The notes under the pieces were generated by a model that made no database searches, was not told where the DNA came from, and was given only the letters and a program-made list of their open reading frames with translations. From Streptomonospora nanhaiensis (GTDB taxonomy: Bacteria > Actinomycetota > Actinomycetes > Streptosporangiales > Streptosporangiaceae), in NCBI RefSeq assembly GCF_026642255.1, contig NZ_CP113264.1:6448001-6512000 (forward strand): DNA of 64,000 nucleotides, read 5' to 3'. This document shows positions 14,469 to 22,146 of the stretch, piece after piece. Every line of letters starts with the position of its first letter. The stretch's first letter is position 1. A program made the position numbers and the translations under genes.

Positions 14469-15881
14469 ATGACATCTACTCCCCCGCCTGTTCGCCTCCC
14501 GTGGCGGGAAAGATTTCAGGCACGCAGAACCCGGATCGCCTCGTTGATCGATGGCCACAGCCACGCTCTTGGCTGGGTCGGGATCATTGCCGGCGGACTC
14601 TGCGCCGCGGTCGCGGCATGGCCACTGGTCACAACGGCCTGGAACGTCTTGGGCCTCGCCGACTGGCAGACCTGGCGCTTGGTGCTCTTCAGCGTAGGTG
14701 CCGTGGCGCTGGCCGCTGGCGTCGTGGGCACGAACTGGAAACGCACATCGCCAATCCGCCTCATCTGGCTGATTCTGGCCGCCTGGCTGATGGCTGCGGT
14801 CGCGATCGCAGCGCTGACTGGGCTGGCCTGGCTGCTGTTAGACGGCCCCGCATGGAAGCCTCCTGAAGATCTAACCGCCCGCCATTTGGAGGCAATCACT
14901 ACCCGAGCCTTCGCAATGGTCGCGGGTCTAGGTGGTGTGGCACTACTAGTGATCGCCTACCGGCGCCAACGCACAACCGAGGCCGGAGAACAGCGCGAGG
15001 TCACCAAACTGTTCAACGAGCGATTCACTGCCGCCTACACCGAACTGGGCAGCGAGCATGCGGCCGTGCGTCTGGGGGCTGTACACGCCTTGGCCCACCT
15101 AGCTGATGACGCCCCCTCCGAAGAGGAAGTGCAGATGGTCATCGATGTGCTGTGCGCCTACCTGCGCATGCCCTACACCCCCAAACCAGAACCACTTCCA
15201 AAGAACGCTTCACGCGTTAAGCGGGAGGAGCACCACAGGCGCGAACTGGAGTTCACCTCCTACCGAGAAGTACGCCACACCATCATTCGAATCATTGGCA
15301 ACCACCTACGCGAGCCCACTCGTTGGCGCGGAAAGAATTTCGACTTCACCGGCGCTGTATTTGACGGAGGAGACCTATCTGGAGCCGCCTTCCCCGATGG
15401 CATCACCAGCTTTGCTGGCGCAGAGTTCGTCGAAGGAGAGGTGAACTTTTCTGGCGTCAAGTTCTCCGGAGGACTTGTTGATTTCTACGGCGCCAAATTT
15501 TCTGGAAGCTCAGTAAGATTTGGCGGAGCTGAATTCTCCGACAGTTCCGTAAGCTTCGCCAGGGCTGAATTCACCGGAGGAAAGGTCCTACTCATAGGCG
15601 TCAAATTCATAGGCGGACATATCACCTTCACCGACAGCAGGTTCACTGGCAGCGAAGTGAAATTCACCAATTCCATATTCACCGGCAGCCAGATGGGATT
15701 CTATCAATCAGTCTTCTCTGGCGGCTTAGTTGACTTCGACAAAATCGAAATCTCCGACGGAATGATTAATTTTCTATTTGCCGTTGGAGCTCGACCCGCA
15801 GGCCTTCTGGATGCCAGTCGAAATTCAGGCCCCCTATTGCTTCTACCAAAAAGATGGTCTCAGGAAACCTTAAGTTCATAA
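14469..15881 (+). CDS. Membrane-anchored pentapeptide-like repeat protein
   Basis: About 470 residues. Two hydrophobic helix pairs occupy roughly 30-120 (ALGWVGIIAGGLCAAVAAW, LVLFSVGAVALAAGVVG, LIWLILAAWLMAAVAIAAL), with a fourth near 150-165, followed by a cytoplasmic helical region (180-280) with an HEAT-like VRLGAVHALAHLAD. From about 285 to 430 there are pentapeptide-like repeats alternating as FSGGxVDFYGAKFSG, typical of a right-handed quadrilateral beta helix. The repeat half is clearly AT-richer than its neighbours, a sign of transfer. ATG 14469 is 6 nt after a TACGGT box (leaderless fit); ATG 14442 is the alternative. Function unknown; cargo of the element. Confidence 0.8.
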   Translation: MTSTPPPVRLPWRERFQARRTRIASLIDGHSHALGWVGIIAGGLCAAVAAWPLVTTAWNVLGLADWQTWRLVLFSVGAVALAAGVVGTNWKRTSPIRLIWLILAAWLMAAVAIAALTGLAWLLLDGPAWKPPEDLTARHLEAITTRAFAMVAGLGGVALLVIAYRRQRTTEAGEQREVTKLFNERFTAAYTELGSEHAAVRLGAVHALAHLADDAPSEEEVQMVIDVLCAYLRMPYTPKPEPLPKNASRVKREEHHRRELEFTSYREVRHTIIRIIGNHLREPTRWRGKNFDFTGAVFDGGDLSGAAFPDGITSFAGAEFVEGEVNFSGVKFSGGLVDFYGAKFSGSSVRFGGAEFSDSSVSFARAEFTGGKVLLIGVKFIGGHITFTDSRFTGSEVKFTNSIFTGSQMGFYQSVFSGGLVDFDKIEISDGMINFLFAVGARPAGLLDASRNSGPLLLLPKRWSQETLSS

Positions 15882-15885
15882 AGAT

Positions 15886-15914
15886 AGAACTCCCCCTGTA
15901 ATCGAGGGAGTTCT
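15886..15914. terminator. Hairpin between convergent genes
   Basis: 9-bp arms (agaactccc / gggagttct) with an 11-nt loop, starting 5 bp after the stop of the pentapeptide gene and ending 21 bp before the HAD gene stop. It probably serves both strands. Confidence 0.65.
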
Positions 15915-15935
15915 ACGGCGTTATAACAGTGCTTC

Positions 15936-16631
15936 CTAAGACAGTGACACCGTTCCGTGCATCGCTGAAGCGAGCTCCGCCATGTCGTCGGTGACGACGT
16001 CGCTCCCCAAGCGCTGGAAACACTCCGCCTTGCCCGGCCTGTTGGCGTAGCCAACCACCGGTATGCCCACGGCCTTCGCCACCTCGATGTCGGTCTCCGA
16101 GTCGCCCACCATGAGGCACGCCGCTGGCCTTACAGACAACTCCTTGATCCCCAATTCGAGCAGATGGGGATGGGGCTTCATCAGCTCCGGCGACACCCGA
16201 CTGCGGCCAAAGACACCGTCGACCAGCTTGGTGAGGCCGTGTTCTTCCAGGAAGGCCGTCACGGCCTCCGGTGAGTTGTTGCTGACCACCGCCAGAGGGC
16301 GCCCGGTCTCCTTGCATGCCTTCATGAACTCGACCGCACCAGGGGTCGGAGACGCCTCTGCCACCGAGAGGACTTCCGCGTCGCGGAGCATCCGTTCGGA
16401 TTCGGCTTGTCGCTCCGGGGCGACCTCGAAGAGGTAACGGAGCACCTTCATCGGATCCGTCTCCGCGCCGGCCTCCACGGAGATCGGGACTCCGGCTTCC
16501 GCAGAACGAGCCATCATGTCCTTGGCTACCTGGGGAGCTGGGTAGCCAGCGAAGGCACTGCACACGGGACCGTCGAAGTCGAGCAGGACCGCACGGCAGC
16601 CGCGTACGACGTTCTGTTCCTCCGGGGTCAT
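15936..16631 (-). CDS. HAD-superfamily hydrolase of the element's regulatory pair
   Basis: 231 residues with all four HAD motifs: DFDGP near 18 (motif I), VSNNS near 118 (motif II), a lysine in MKPHPH near 152 (motif III) and GDSETDIE near 175 (motif IV). The size and cap position (between motifs I and II) suit a phosphatase of the phosphoglycolate type; the substrate is unknown. The ATG at 16629-16631 overlaps the GntR stop as ATGA, so the two are one operon. HAD or Nudix hydrolases coupled to a GntR repressor recur in AICEs, where they are thought to affect transfer control (Pif in pSAM2 is a Nudix protein). An upstream in-frame start at 16676 would sit inside GntR and is less likely. Confidence 0.85.
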   Translation of the reverse strand: MTPEEQNVVRGCRAVLLDFDGPVCSAFAGYPAPQVAKDMMARSAEAGVPISVEAGAETDPMKVLRYLFEVAPERQAESERMLRDAEVLSVAEASPTPGAVEFMKACKETGRPLAVVSNNSPEAVTAFLEEHGLTKLVDGVFGRSRVSPELMKPHPHLLELGIKELSVRPAACLMVGDSETDIEVAKAVGIPVVGYANRPGKAECFQRLGSDVVTDDMAELASAMHGTVSLS

Positions 16632-17470
16632 TCCCCACGCTCCCTGGAGACGTTCTCCCAGATGCTGTCGAACCACACCTGGGACTGGGCGACGTACTGC
16701 GAACCGGTCGACTCGGGGTCTTCGTCCGCGGCGTGGTGGAACAGTGTCGCGTCCCTGCCCATGAGGTCGAAGATCTCCACCTTCTCCTTCGAGATCGAGA
16801 CGGTGTTCTCCTTGACCGGGTAGTAGCCGAAGAACGCCTCCTGGCCGTTGATCAGGTAGAGCTTGAACATCGGAGCGACCGAGTACACCCGGGTTCGCAC
16901 GACAGCGCTCTGGACGAGGCCGAGGTTCTCCAGTTCGTGCACCGCGTCCTCGATGCCCTGGGTGTGCCGGAGCATGATCCGGTGCATCCGCTTGCGCACC
17001 TCCGGGTCGTCGGACAGCGTGTCCGCCCGCACGGGAAGCCCCAAGGGCTCGGAGAGATCCGGCACCAGGAGCCGAACCCGGATGGTCTCCGGAGACAGCC
17101 GCCCCTCACGAATCTTGTCCAACGGCTCCTGAAGCGCTCCGTTGAGCGTCTCCCCGCCGAACCCGGCGAAGTCGATGGTCACGGCCTTACTGGCGAATGC
17201 CCGCTCGATGTGGGGCCGCAGCCCCACCGGCCGAGAGGTCCGTTCACGCACGAAGACGCCGCGGCCCTGCTGGGAGACCACCAGGCCCTCATCACGTAGG
17301 AGACGGATGGCCTGCTGCACGGTCATCCGTGCGACGCCGTACGTCTTGGCGAGTTCCGCCCCGGAGGGCAGCTGATCACCCGGTTCCAGCTTCCGGGTGA
17401 GGATCGCGGCCCGGAGGGTGGCTGCTACCTGCTGGAACGGGGGGCGAGGGTCTTCCGGATCGATGCTCAT
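16628..17470 (-). CDS. GntR-family regulator of the element (KorSA-like role)
   Basis: 280 residues. The N-terminal winged helix (about 10-75) has the typical AAILTRKLEPGDQLPSGAEL, VARMTVQQAIRLLRDEGLVV and QQGRGVFVRE pattern. The C-terminal half (80-280) is not a plain UTRA domain; it ends with FFGYYPVKE and a FDLMGRDATLFHH stretch. It reads away from the main operon, and palindromes at 17490-17501 and 17535-17560 lie in the gap, so repression of both itself and the transfer operon is likely. In pSAM2 the equivalent regulator KorSA is a GntR protein. It is followed by the HAD gene with a 4-bp overlap. Confidence 0.88.
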   Translation of the reverse strand: MSIDPEDPRPPFQQVAATLRAAILTRKLEPGDQLPSGAELAKTYGVARMTVQQAIRLLRDEGLVVSQQGRGVFVRERTSRPVGLRPHIERAFASKAVTIDFAGFGGETLNGALQEPLDKIREGRLSPETIRVRLLVPDLSEPLGLPVRADTLSDDPEVRKRMHRIMLRHTQGIEDAVHELENLGLVQSAVVRTRVYSVAPMFKLYLINGQEAFFGYYPVKENTVSISKEKVEIFDLMGRDATLFHHAADEDPESTGSQYVAQSQVWFDSIWENVSRERGE

Positions 17471-17489
17471 TCTGCAAGCTTACGGGACC

Positions 17490-17501
17490 TTGCCTAGGCA
17501 A
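17490..17501. promoter_or_regulatory. 12-bp palindrome, putative GntR operator 1
   Basis: TTGCCTAGGCAA is a perfect palindrome 20 bp from the GntR start. Its half-site resembles the core TTGGCTAGCCAA of the larger palindrome 52 bp away. Confidence 0.6.
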
Positions 17502-17534
17502 CCTAGAAAGAAATTTCGCCAACCCTCTTGACTG

Positions 17535-17560
17535 ACCTAGCTTGGCTAGCCAAGCTAGGT
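17535..17560. promoter_or_regulatory. 26-bp perfect palindrome, putative GntR operator 2
   Basis: Half-site acctagcttggct followed by its exact complement. A TTGACT -35-like hexamer (17528-17533) abuts it on the left, so a bound repressor would cover the rightward promoter of the whiB-led operon. Confidence 0.7.
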
Positions 17561-17570
17561 GCATAGCCAA

Positions 17571-17621
17571 CCTGGCCAAGTTCTTCTGCTTCATAGCCGC
17601 CAGCAGGAAGCCAAAGCCAGG
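17571..17621 (+). repeat. Stem-loop of the element's conserved-loop family, copy 1 (divergent)
   Basis: Outer stem cctggc/gccagg and inner stem ttctgct/agcaggaa (one bulge) enclose a loop with catagccgcc. It lies 31 bp before the WhiB-like start. It keeps the 5' half of the loop consensus only. Confidence 0.5.
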
Positions 17622-17651
17622 GGCCATCTCATCGAGTCGAGGAGGTTCCTG

Positions 17652-17939
17652 ATGGACCCGAAACACCAGAGCACGGCGCTTCTCCGCGCCGGTCTGGCCG
17701 ACCACCAGCTCCCGTGCGCCGATCAGCCGGAGTTGTTCTTCGAGCCCGACACCAGCGACCGGTTCGGCGAGAAGCCCGCCGCCAAGGAGATGCGCGAGCG
17801 CTCCGCCCGCACCCTGTGCCTCTCCTGCCCCGCCCGGGACCTGTGCCTGGAACTGGCCCTGCGCGAGAAGCCCGCCGCCGGCATCTGGGCCGGGTTCTCC
17901 TCCGACGAGATCACCGACTACCTGCGAGAGGCCGCCTGA
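17652..17939 (+). CDS. WhiB-like iron-sulfur regulator
   Basis: 95 residues from the ATG at 17652, chosen for its GAGGAGG ribosome site 6 nt upstream. The four cluster cysteines are in place: one in LPCADQP near 22, then CLSC and a third-fourth pair in TLCLSCPARDLC (C-x2-C-x5-C). A GIWAGF turn follows, the counterpart of the usual G(V/I)WGG. This binds an [4Fe-4S] cluster and normally works by touching region 4 of the primary sigma factor. First gene of the long rightward operon, directly behind the GntR operators, so it is probably derepressed when the element is induced. Confidence 0.9.
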   Translation: MDPKHQSTALLRAGLADHQLPCADQPELFFEPDTSDRFGEKPAAKEMRERSARTLCLSCPARDLCLELALREKPAAGIWAGFSSDEITDYLREAA

Positions 17940-17941
17940 CC

Positions 17942-18688
17942 ATGACCAACCTGACGCTTCGCACCCCCGTCACAGGACCTGTCGCCGTCGCCCTGACCGC
18001 CCCCGGTATCCAGCTCACCGTGGAGGCCGTCGCGGGCATCACCGAGGCCACCCTGCACCTGAGCGGCCCGGCCGAGACCATCCAGCAGGCCACCGCCACC
18101 CGCATCGAGACCGCGTGGGTCATCACCGTCCCCGCCCCGGCTCCGACCGTGATCAGCGCAGGCGGAGTCACCCGCATCAGCGGAAACGTCGTCGGCAGCG
18201 TCTTCATGAGCGGCGGCCAGACCGTCATCAACGGCGTGACCTTCAACAACGGCACCGTCACCGGCGCAACGGAACCGGTCACCGGCCTGCTGCGGGTTCC
18301 CGTGGAGTCCCTGCTCGGAACCCGCATCGACAACGGCTCCGTGGACACCCGCGGCGCACTCGCCGGGGTCCACCACCACGGCCGCAACTCCAGCCTGTCC
18401 GTGGCCGTGGTCGGCGACCTGGTCTCCGACGGCACCAACGGATCGGTCTCCATAGGCCGCGCTCACGGCGAGATCGACGTGCACACCACCAACGGCACCG
18501 TGACCGTCGGACAGGCCGGACCGCTCACCAAGGTCCGCTCCACCAACGGCAACGTCCTGGTCCACGCCGGGTGCCCCGGCCGCATCAGCGCCCGCACCAC
18601 CAACGGCGACGTCGCGATCCACAAGTCCGGTTACCGGGTCGATGCGACCACGAGCACCACCAACGGTCGAGACCGCGTCTACGCCTGA
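17942..18688 (+). CDS. Beta-solenoid-like protein (DUF4097/adhesin-like repeats), no signal peptide
   Basis: 248 residues starting 2 bp after the WhiB stop. The second half has repeated short beta-strand units, each around TTNG or STNG: VSIGRAHGEIDVHTTNG, VTVGQAGPLTKVRSTNG, VHAGCPGRISARTTNG. That is the pattern of DUF4097-type beta-helix proteins. There is no signal peptide or membrane helix, so it should be cytoplasmic. Found in the same position in other actinomycete elements as far as I recall, but I know no function. Translation is probably coupled to the WhiB gene. Confidence 0.7.
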   Translation: MTNLTLRTPVTGPVAVALTAPGIQLTVEAVAGITEATLHLSGPAETIQQATATRIETAWVITVPAPAPTVISAGGVTRISGNVVGSVFMSGGQTVINGVTFNNGTVTGATEPVTGLLRVPVESLLGTRIDNGSVDTRGALAGVHHHGRNSSLSVAVVGDLVSDGTNGSVSIGRAHGEIDVHTTNGTVTVGQAGPLTKVRSTNGNVLVHAGCPGRISARTTNGDVAIHKSGYRVDATTSTTNGRDRVYA

Positions 18689-18726
18689 CCACGCAGTTCG
18701 CCACACCCACACAAGAAGGAGCCGTC

Positions 18727-18876
18727 ATGGCCAAGCAGGAGAAGAAGGACGTCAAGTCGGTCGAGATGCGCGATGGCGTCACCGTCATCACCCACGAGGA
18801 CGGCACGGTCGAGGAGATCACCGGCCCGGTCGACCTCCAGCTCGGCAACGTCACCGGCGGCATCAGCTTCGGCTAG
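18727..18876 (+). CDS. Small acidic protein of unknown function (49 aa)
   Basis: 49 residues starting at ATG 18727 behind an AAGGAG site. The sequence has a Lys-rich start (MAKQEKKDVKSVEMRDG) and an HEDGTVEEITGPVD middle that could form one beta-hairpin. It ends just before two stem-loops (18888-18977). Codon use fits the operon. It resembles short proteins that accompany the solenoid gene rather than any named family. Confidence 0.65.
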   Translation: MAKQEKKDVKSVEMRDGVTVITHEDGTVEEITGPVDLQLGNVTGGISFG

Positions 18877-18887
18877 CCCGCCCTCTC

Positions 18888-18922
18888 GTGGTCCCTGCTT
18901 CGTAGCCGCCACCAGGGACCAC
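18888..18922 (+). repeat. Stem-loop of the conserved-loop family, copy 2
   Basis: Perfect 10-bp stem gtggtccctg/cagggaccac around a loop with cttcgtagccgcca. It stands in tandem with copy 3. Confidence 0.7.
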
Positions 18923-18937
18923 ACCACGCCGCATGAC

Positions 18938-18977
18938 GCGGCCCCGGCATGTACCGCCAAGCACCCGCCGGGGCCGC
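18938..18977 (+). repeat. Stem-loop of the conserved-loop family, copy 3
   Basis: Perfect 11-bp stem gcggccccggc/gccggggccgc around the 18-nt loop atgtaccgccaagcaccc, ending 23 bp before the ATG at 19001 (AAAGGAG in between). Confidence 0.75.
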
Positions 18978-19000
18978 CACTCCAGCAAAGGAGCAGAACA

Positions 19001-19465
19001 ATGATCGCAGATCCGACCGTGTTCGCCGCAGTGTTCGCGGCGTTCTTCGCCGCCCACCAGGTGGGCGACCACTGGATGCAGACCTCCTGCCAGGCCGCCG
19101 CCAAGGGCGGCGCCGGATGGGCCGCACGAGGTGCGTGCTTCCGTCACGTGGCCTCGCTCATCATCACCAAGCTGGTGTTCGCCGCCCCCGTGGTGCTGCT
19201 GCTCGGGCTGAGCGTGCACCCGCTGACCGCCACCGCCGGCCTGGCCGTCATCGCCCTCTCCCACTACTGGGCCGACCGCCGCACCACGCTGGCGCGGCTG
19301 GCCGACCGGCTCGGGCTGGGCGGCTTCTACCGACTGGGCAGCCCCCGCCCCGGACACGACGACAACCCGACCCTCGGTACCGGCGCCTACGCCCTCGACC
19401 AGTCCTGGCACATCGCCTTCCTGTTCGTGGGCGCCCTGATCACCGCGATCGGAGGGGCCTCCTGA
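19001..19465 (+). CDS. Membrane protein, DUF3307-like
   Basis: 154 residues. An N-terminal segment AAVFAAFFAAHQVGDHWMQT with conserved His and Asp, then three hydrophobic stretches: LIITKLVFAAPVVLLLGLSV, TAGLAVIALSHYWADRR and IAFLFVGALITAIGGAS. The HxxGD...Q motif at the start recalls DUF3307 membrane proteins, which are known in other AICEs. Its ATG lies behind a clear AAAGGAG. Its stop overlaps the next start by one base (TGATG). The role is unknown; DNA transfer between hyphal compartments is plausible from context only. Confidence 0.65.
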   Translation: MIADPTVFAAVFAAFFAAHQVGDHWMQTSCQAAAKGGAGWAARGACFRHVASLIITKLVFAAPVVLLLGLSVHPLTATAGLAVIALSHYWADRRTTLARLADRLGLGGFYRLGSPRPGHDDNPTLGTGAYALDQSWHIAFLFVGALITAIGGAS

Positions 19466-19662
19466 TGACCGCTCTCGCTGCCCTCGCGCTGACCGTCCTG
19501 GTTCTGCTGGCCGTCTCCGGCGCCGTCACCCAGCTGGCCAAGGCCCGCAAGGCCCTGCGCTCCCGCCGCCGCAAGGCGGCCCGCCGGATGCGCATCGCTC
19601 TGGGACCGCAGACCGTCGCCCGCACCCGCCGCAAGACCGCCCGGAAGGGGAACCGCCGATGA
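19465..19662 (+). CDS. Small single-span membrane protein with very basic tail
   Basis: 65 residues: helix LAALALTVLVLLAVSGAVTQ followed by a tail in which almost every second residue is Arg or Lys (RSRRRKAARRMR, RTRRKTARKGNRR). Start and stop overlap its neighbours by TGATG and ATGA, so it is co-translated in the spread-protein group. Basic-tailed membrane peptides of this kind are common between the regulatory and transfer genes of AICEs. No family assigned. Confidence 0.65.
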   Translation: MTALAALALTVLVLLAVSGAVTQLAKARKALRSRRRKAARRMRIALGPQTVARTRRKTARKGNRR

Positions 19663-20081
19663 GCCTCCAGCCCGCCCTGATCGAGGCCCTGCGCACCTGG
19701 GCGTCCGGGTACTGCGCCGACCAGGCCGCCGTCGACCTCCTCATCACCCACGAGGCATGGCTCCACCGGGCCGACTTCCACCGCCTCATGGAACCCACGT
19801 TCAACGTCAACGGGACGCCGATCACCATCATCGACTGGGGAAGGGTCAGCACCGCCGTGAACGCAGGCGACCTGCCCGCATCCTCCTCCGCCCTGTCGGT
19901 GCTGCGCATCGCGCTGTCCCTGGCGGTCGGAGAACCGGTCGACCTCGGAGACGCCCTGACCGGCTTGGACGCTACCAACACCGCAGCCGTCGCCACCGCC
20001 GTGGTCACCGCGGCTCAGGCAGACCGGGTCACGGTCACACTCGCTGCCCGCCAGCTCCCGAGCTGGCTCCGGGAGGGCTGA
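19659..20081 (+). CDS. Hypothetical AICE protein (140 aa)
   Basis: 140 residues without membrane helices. It has a mixed helical start (ALIEALRTWASGYCADQAAV), an HEAWLHRADFHRLM block and a helical C-terminus. It starts in an ATGA overlap with the previous gene, and a GTG start follows its stop after 3 bp. I do not recognise a family, but its place between small membrane genes and spdB is one where AICEs carry conserved proteins of about this length. Confidence 0.65.
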   Translation: MSLQPALIEALRTWASGYCADQAAVDLLITHEAWLHRADFHRLMEPTFNVNGTPITIIDWGRVSTAVNAGDLPASSSALSVLRIALSLAVGEPVDLGDALTGLDATNTAAVATAVVTAAQADRVTVTLAARQLPSWLREG

Positions 20082-20084
20082 CCG

Positions 20085-20291
20085 GTGACCACCGCCCACA
20101 TGATCCAGGCCGTAGGCGTTCTCGCGCTGCTCGTGGTGCTGCTGCTGGCCCTGGTCGTGGTCGTGCTCCGGCTGGCGGCCCTGCCGCTGGCCGGAGCGGC
20201 CCTGGCCCTGGACCACACCGCCGCCTTCATGGCCCGACCGCTGCCTCCCATGCCCGTTCGCGGTCACCACCAGGACGGAGGTTCCCGGTGA
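20085..20291 (+). CDS. Small membrane protein (68 aa)
   Basis: 68 residues from a GTG. Residues 8-45 form one long or two short hydrophobic helices rich in Leu and Val (LALLVVLLLALVVVVLRLAA), and the tail is Pro/His/Gly-rich. Its stop overlaps the SpdB-like GTG start (GTGA). The pattern is that of the small Spd proteins that help plasmid spread in mycelium. It is assigned by context, not by sequence similarity. Confidence 0.6.
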   Translation: MTTAHMIQAVGVLALLVVLLLALVVVVLRLAALPLAGAALALDHTAAFMARPLPPMPVRGHHQDGGSR

Positions 20292-21589
20292 CTTCCCAGC
20301 AGGACACCAAGTCCAACCCCAGGCAGGACACCACCGACACCGAGACAATCCGCCGCGAGCTGGCCGATGAGCGCGCCACCGCGGAGGCCCGTACCGCCGA
20401 CCGTCTGGCCCGGCTCCGCTCACGCCAGGACGCGATCCGCAAGGAACGCCGCATACGCCAGGGAGCGCTCCGGGAGAAGGCCGCTGACCGGCTGCGCAAG
20501 GCCAAAGCTGCCGCAGACGTGCGCGGCACCGCCGAGTCCCGCGCCCTGCGGGTCTCCCGCACCCGAGCTCTGTCGCTGCTCGTACTGCTCCCCGTGTTGG
20601 CGGCGTTCGGGATCTGGTCGACCGCCGGCGTCCACGCCGGGGTCACCGCCATGACCGGCACCCCCGAGAACACCCCGATGTGGTGGGCGCTGTGGCTGTT
20701 GGAACCCGCGCTGATCACCGCAGTGGGGTGGATCATCCTGTGCCGTAGCTGGCTGTCCACCTCCGGCGGCGCTCTCGGTGAGCAGGCCGACAAGATCATG
20801 GCCGGAGCGCTGGGCGTGTCGATCGTGCTCAACGCGATCGGGCACTGGCCGGACGCCCTGTCCTGGCAGGGAGTGGGCGGGTTGGTCGCCCACTCCCTGG
20901 GGCCGATCGGCGCCGCCACCACCGCCCACCTGATCGGGTTGATCGAGACCGCCGTCACCAAGGCCAAGCCCACCGAGGGCGCTCCGCTCCTGGACGACCT
21001 CGACATTGCCGGGGAGCACCCTTCCGAGGGTGAGAAGGGCGCTGCCGAAGACACCCCGCAGACGACGGTAGAGAGCACCCCGGCGGTGCCGGAGATGGGC
21101 CGCTCCCGGCTTCCCGAGCGCGCTCTCGAAGTACCCGCCGGAGCGGTTCAGCTGCCCGTGGTGCGGTGTTCCTCCCCCTCCCCTGGGAAGAAGGCACCCG
21201 CCGCGATCGAGGCCGCTCCCGAGCGCCCCGCTGAGAGCGGCCGCCGTTCGGTGCCTGAACAGGGCAAACAGCGGGTTTCAGAAGCACCCGCCAAGACCCG
21301 CTCCGACAAGGGCCGCAAGCTCCCCAGGGCCGCGACTCCGTCCGCCGCTGAGCAGCCCGTCCGGGCGCTCTCGGACGCCGACCTGCTCGACCGACTCGCC
21401 GCGATGATCACCGCCGGAGAGCTGCCCGAGGGCGCGTCTGTGCGCCGCGTGCAGACCGCTCTTGGATGCGGCTTCGAGCGCGCCAAGCGGGTGCTGTCGA
21501 TGCGCGAGGAGAGCACCGAGACCGTCACCGAACCGACCCGCCTGACTGCCGTCCACACCCCCGCTGAGGAGAAGGAGAACGCCGCATGA
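20288..21589 (+). CDS. spdB: SpdB-like spread protein (DUF2637)
   Basis: 433 residues. An Arg/Glu/Asp-rich helical lead (10-90, coiled-coil character) is followed by four membrane helices: near 92-112, WWALWLLEPALITAVGWIIL at 131-152, 171-190 and GGLVAHSLGPIGAATTAHLI at 196-220. This is the DUF2637/SpdB layout, a membrane protein that helps conjugative DNA move along the recipient mycelium. A long Pro/Ala/Glu linker leads to a C-terminal helical domain (360-410, LLDRLAAMITAGELPEGASV) that resembles a small DNA-binding fold. GTG start in a GTGA overlap; ATGA overlap with the next gene. Confidence 0.8.
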   Translation: MTSQQDTKSNPRQDTTDTETIRRELADERATAEARTADRLARLRSRQDAIRKERRIRQGALREKAADRLRKAKAAADVRGTAESRALRVSRTRALSLLVLLPVLAAFGIWSTAGVHAGVTAMTGTPENTPMWWALWLLEPALITAVGWIILCRSWLSTSGGALGEQADKIMAGALGVSIVLNAIGHWPDALSWQGVGGLVAHSLGPIGAATTAHLIGLIETAVTKAKPTEGAPLLDDLDIAGEHPSEGEKGAAEDTPQTTVESTPAVPEMGRSRLPERALEVPAGAVQLPVVRCSSPSPGKKAPAAIEAAPERPAESGRRSVPEQGKQRVSEAPAKTRSDKGRKLPRAATPSAAEQPVRALSDADLLDRLAAMITAGELPEGASVRRVQTALGCGFERAKRVLSMREESTETVTEPTRLTAVHTPAEEKENAA

Positions 21590-21876
21590 GCCCGAACGAG
21601 AACCCCTTGGAACTGACCGCCCTGGTCGCCCGCGTCATCCACGGCATCAAGCACATGCCCGCCAGTCACCTGGTTCTCCGAGCCGCCGTCCTGGCGGTCT
21701 TCACCGCCACGACCGTCCGGGTCTCCACCGGCCCCGACCTGTTCGGCTCCCTGGTCGGGACCCTGCTCACCGCGGGCACCGCCGCCGTCATCGCGCTGGA
21801 GCTGTACACCGCCGCGCTGATGTGCGAGCAGGAGATTGACGACGACCAGGGCGACGAGTTCGGAACGGCCACCTGA
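21586..21876 (+). CDS. Small membrane protein of the spread group
   Basis: 96 residues. Two hydrophobic helices (VLRAAVLAVFTATTVRVST and LVGTLLTAGTAAVIALELYT) are joined by a short GPDLFG turn, and the tail is acidic (EQEIDDDQGDEFG). It starts in an ATGA overlap with the spdB-like gene and ends in a TGATG overlap with the next. Context suggests a Spd-type helper of transfer. No named family. Confidence 0.65.
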   Translation: MSPNENPLELTALVARVIHGIKHMPASHLVLRAAVLAVFTATTVRVSTGPDLFGSLVGTLLTAGTAAVIALELYTAALMCEQEIDDDQGDEFGTAT

Positions 21877-22064
21877 TGGGGCTCTTCGGCAAGACCCACA
21901 AGGCCGACACCGACTCCGCGTGGGTCACGGCCTACGCCCTCGCGGACGGAACCCACGCCTACCAGGCCCGATGCAGCTGCGGCTGGTTCAGCGACGTGTT
22001 CGTCGAGGAACTCCAGTTCGTTCGTGACCTGCGTCAGGACCACGCCGACACCGGCCGCCCGTAG
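21876..22064 (+). CDS. Small cytosolic protein with CSC motif
   Basis: 62 residues. The sequence MGLFGKTHKADTDSAWVTAY, a beta-like HAYQARCSCGWFSDVF and an Asp/His C-terminus do not point to any family. The two cysteines (RCSCGW) could hold a metal with the His residues. The CSCGW pattern occurs in small actinobacterial phage and element proteins. Starts in TGATG; its stop is 10 bp before stem-loop copy 4. Confidence 0.6.
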   Translation: MGLFGKTHKADTDSAWVTAYALADGTHAYQARCSCGWFSDVFVEELQFVRDLRQDHADTGRP

Positions 22065-22074
22065 CCACCGCTTC

Positions 22075-22114
22075 GGGGCGGCGGCCCACTCCGCCAAGAA
22101 CCGGCCGCCGCCCC
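22075..22114 (+). repeat. Stem-loop of the conserved-loop family, copy 4
   Basis: Perfect 12-bp stem ggggcggcggcc/ggccgccgcccc around the loop cactccgccaagaacc, ending 32 bp before the transfer-protein start. Confidence 0.75.
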
Positions 22115-22146
22115 ATCCCGGACCACTTCGACCAGGAGATACCAGG

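Noticed and set aside
16632-16676. Longer start for the HAD gene
   Set aside because: The extra residues lie inside the GntR coding end and precede the ATGA overlap; the shorter start matches the family.
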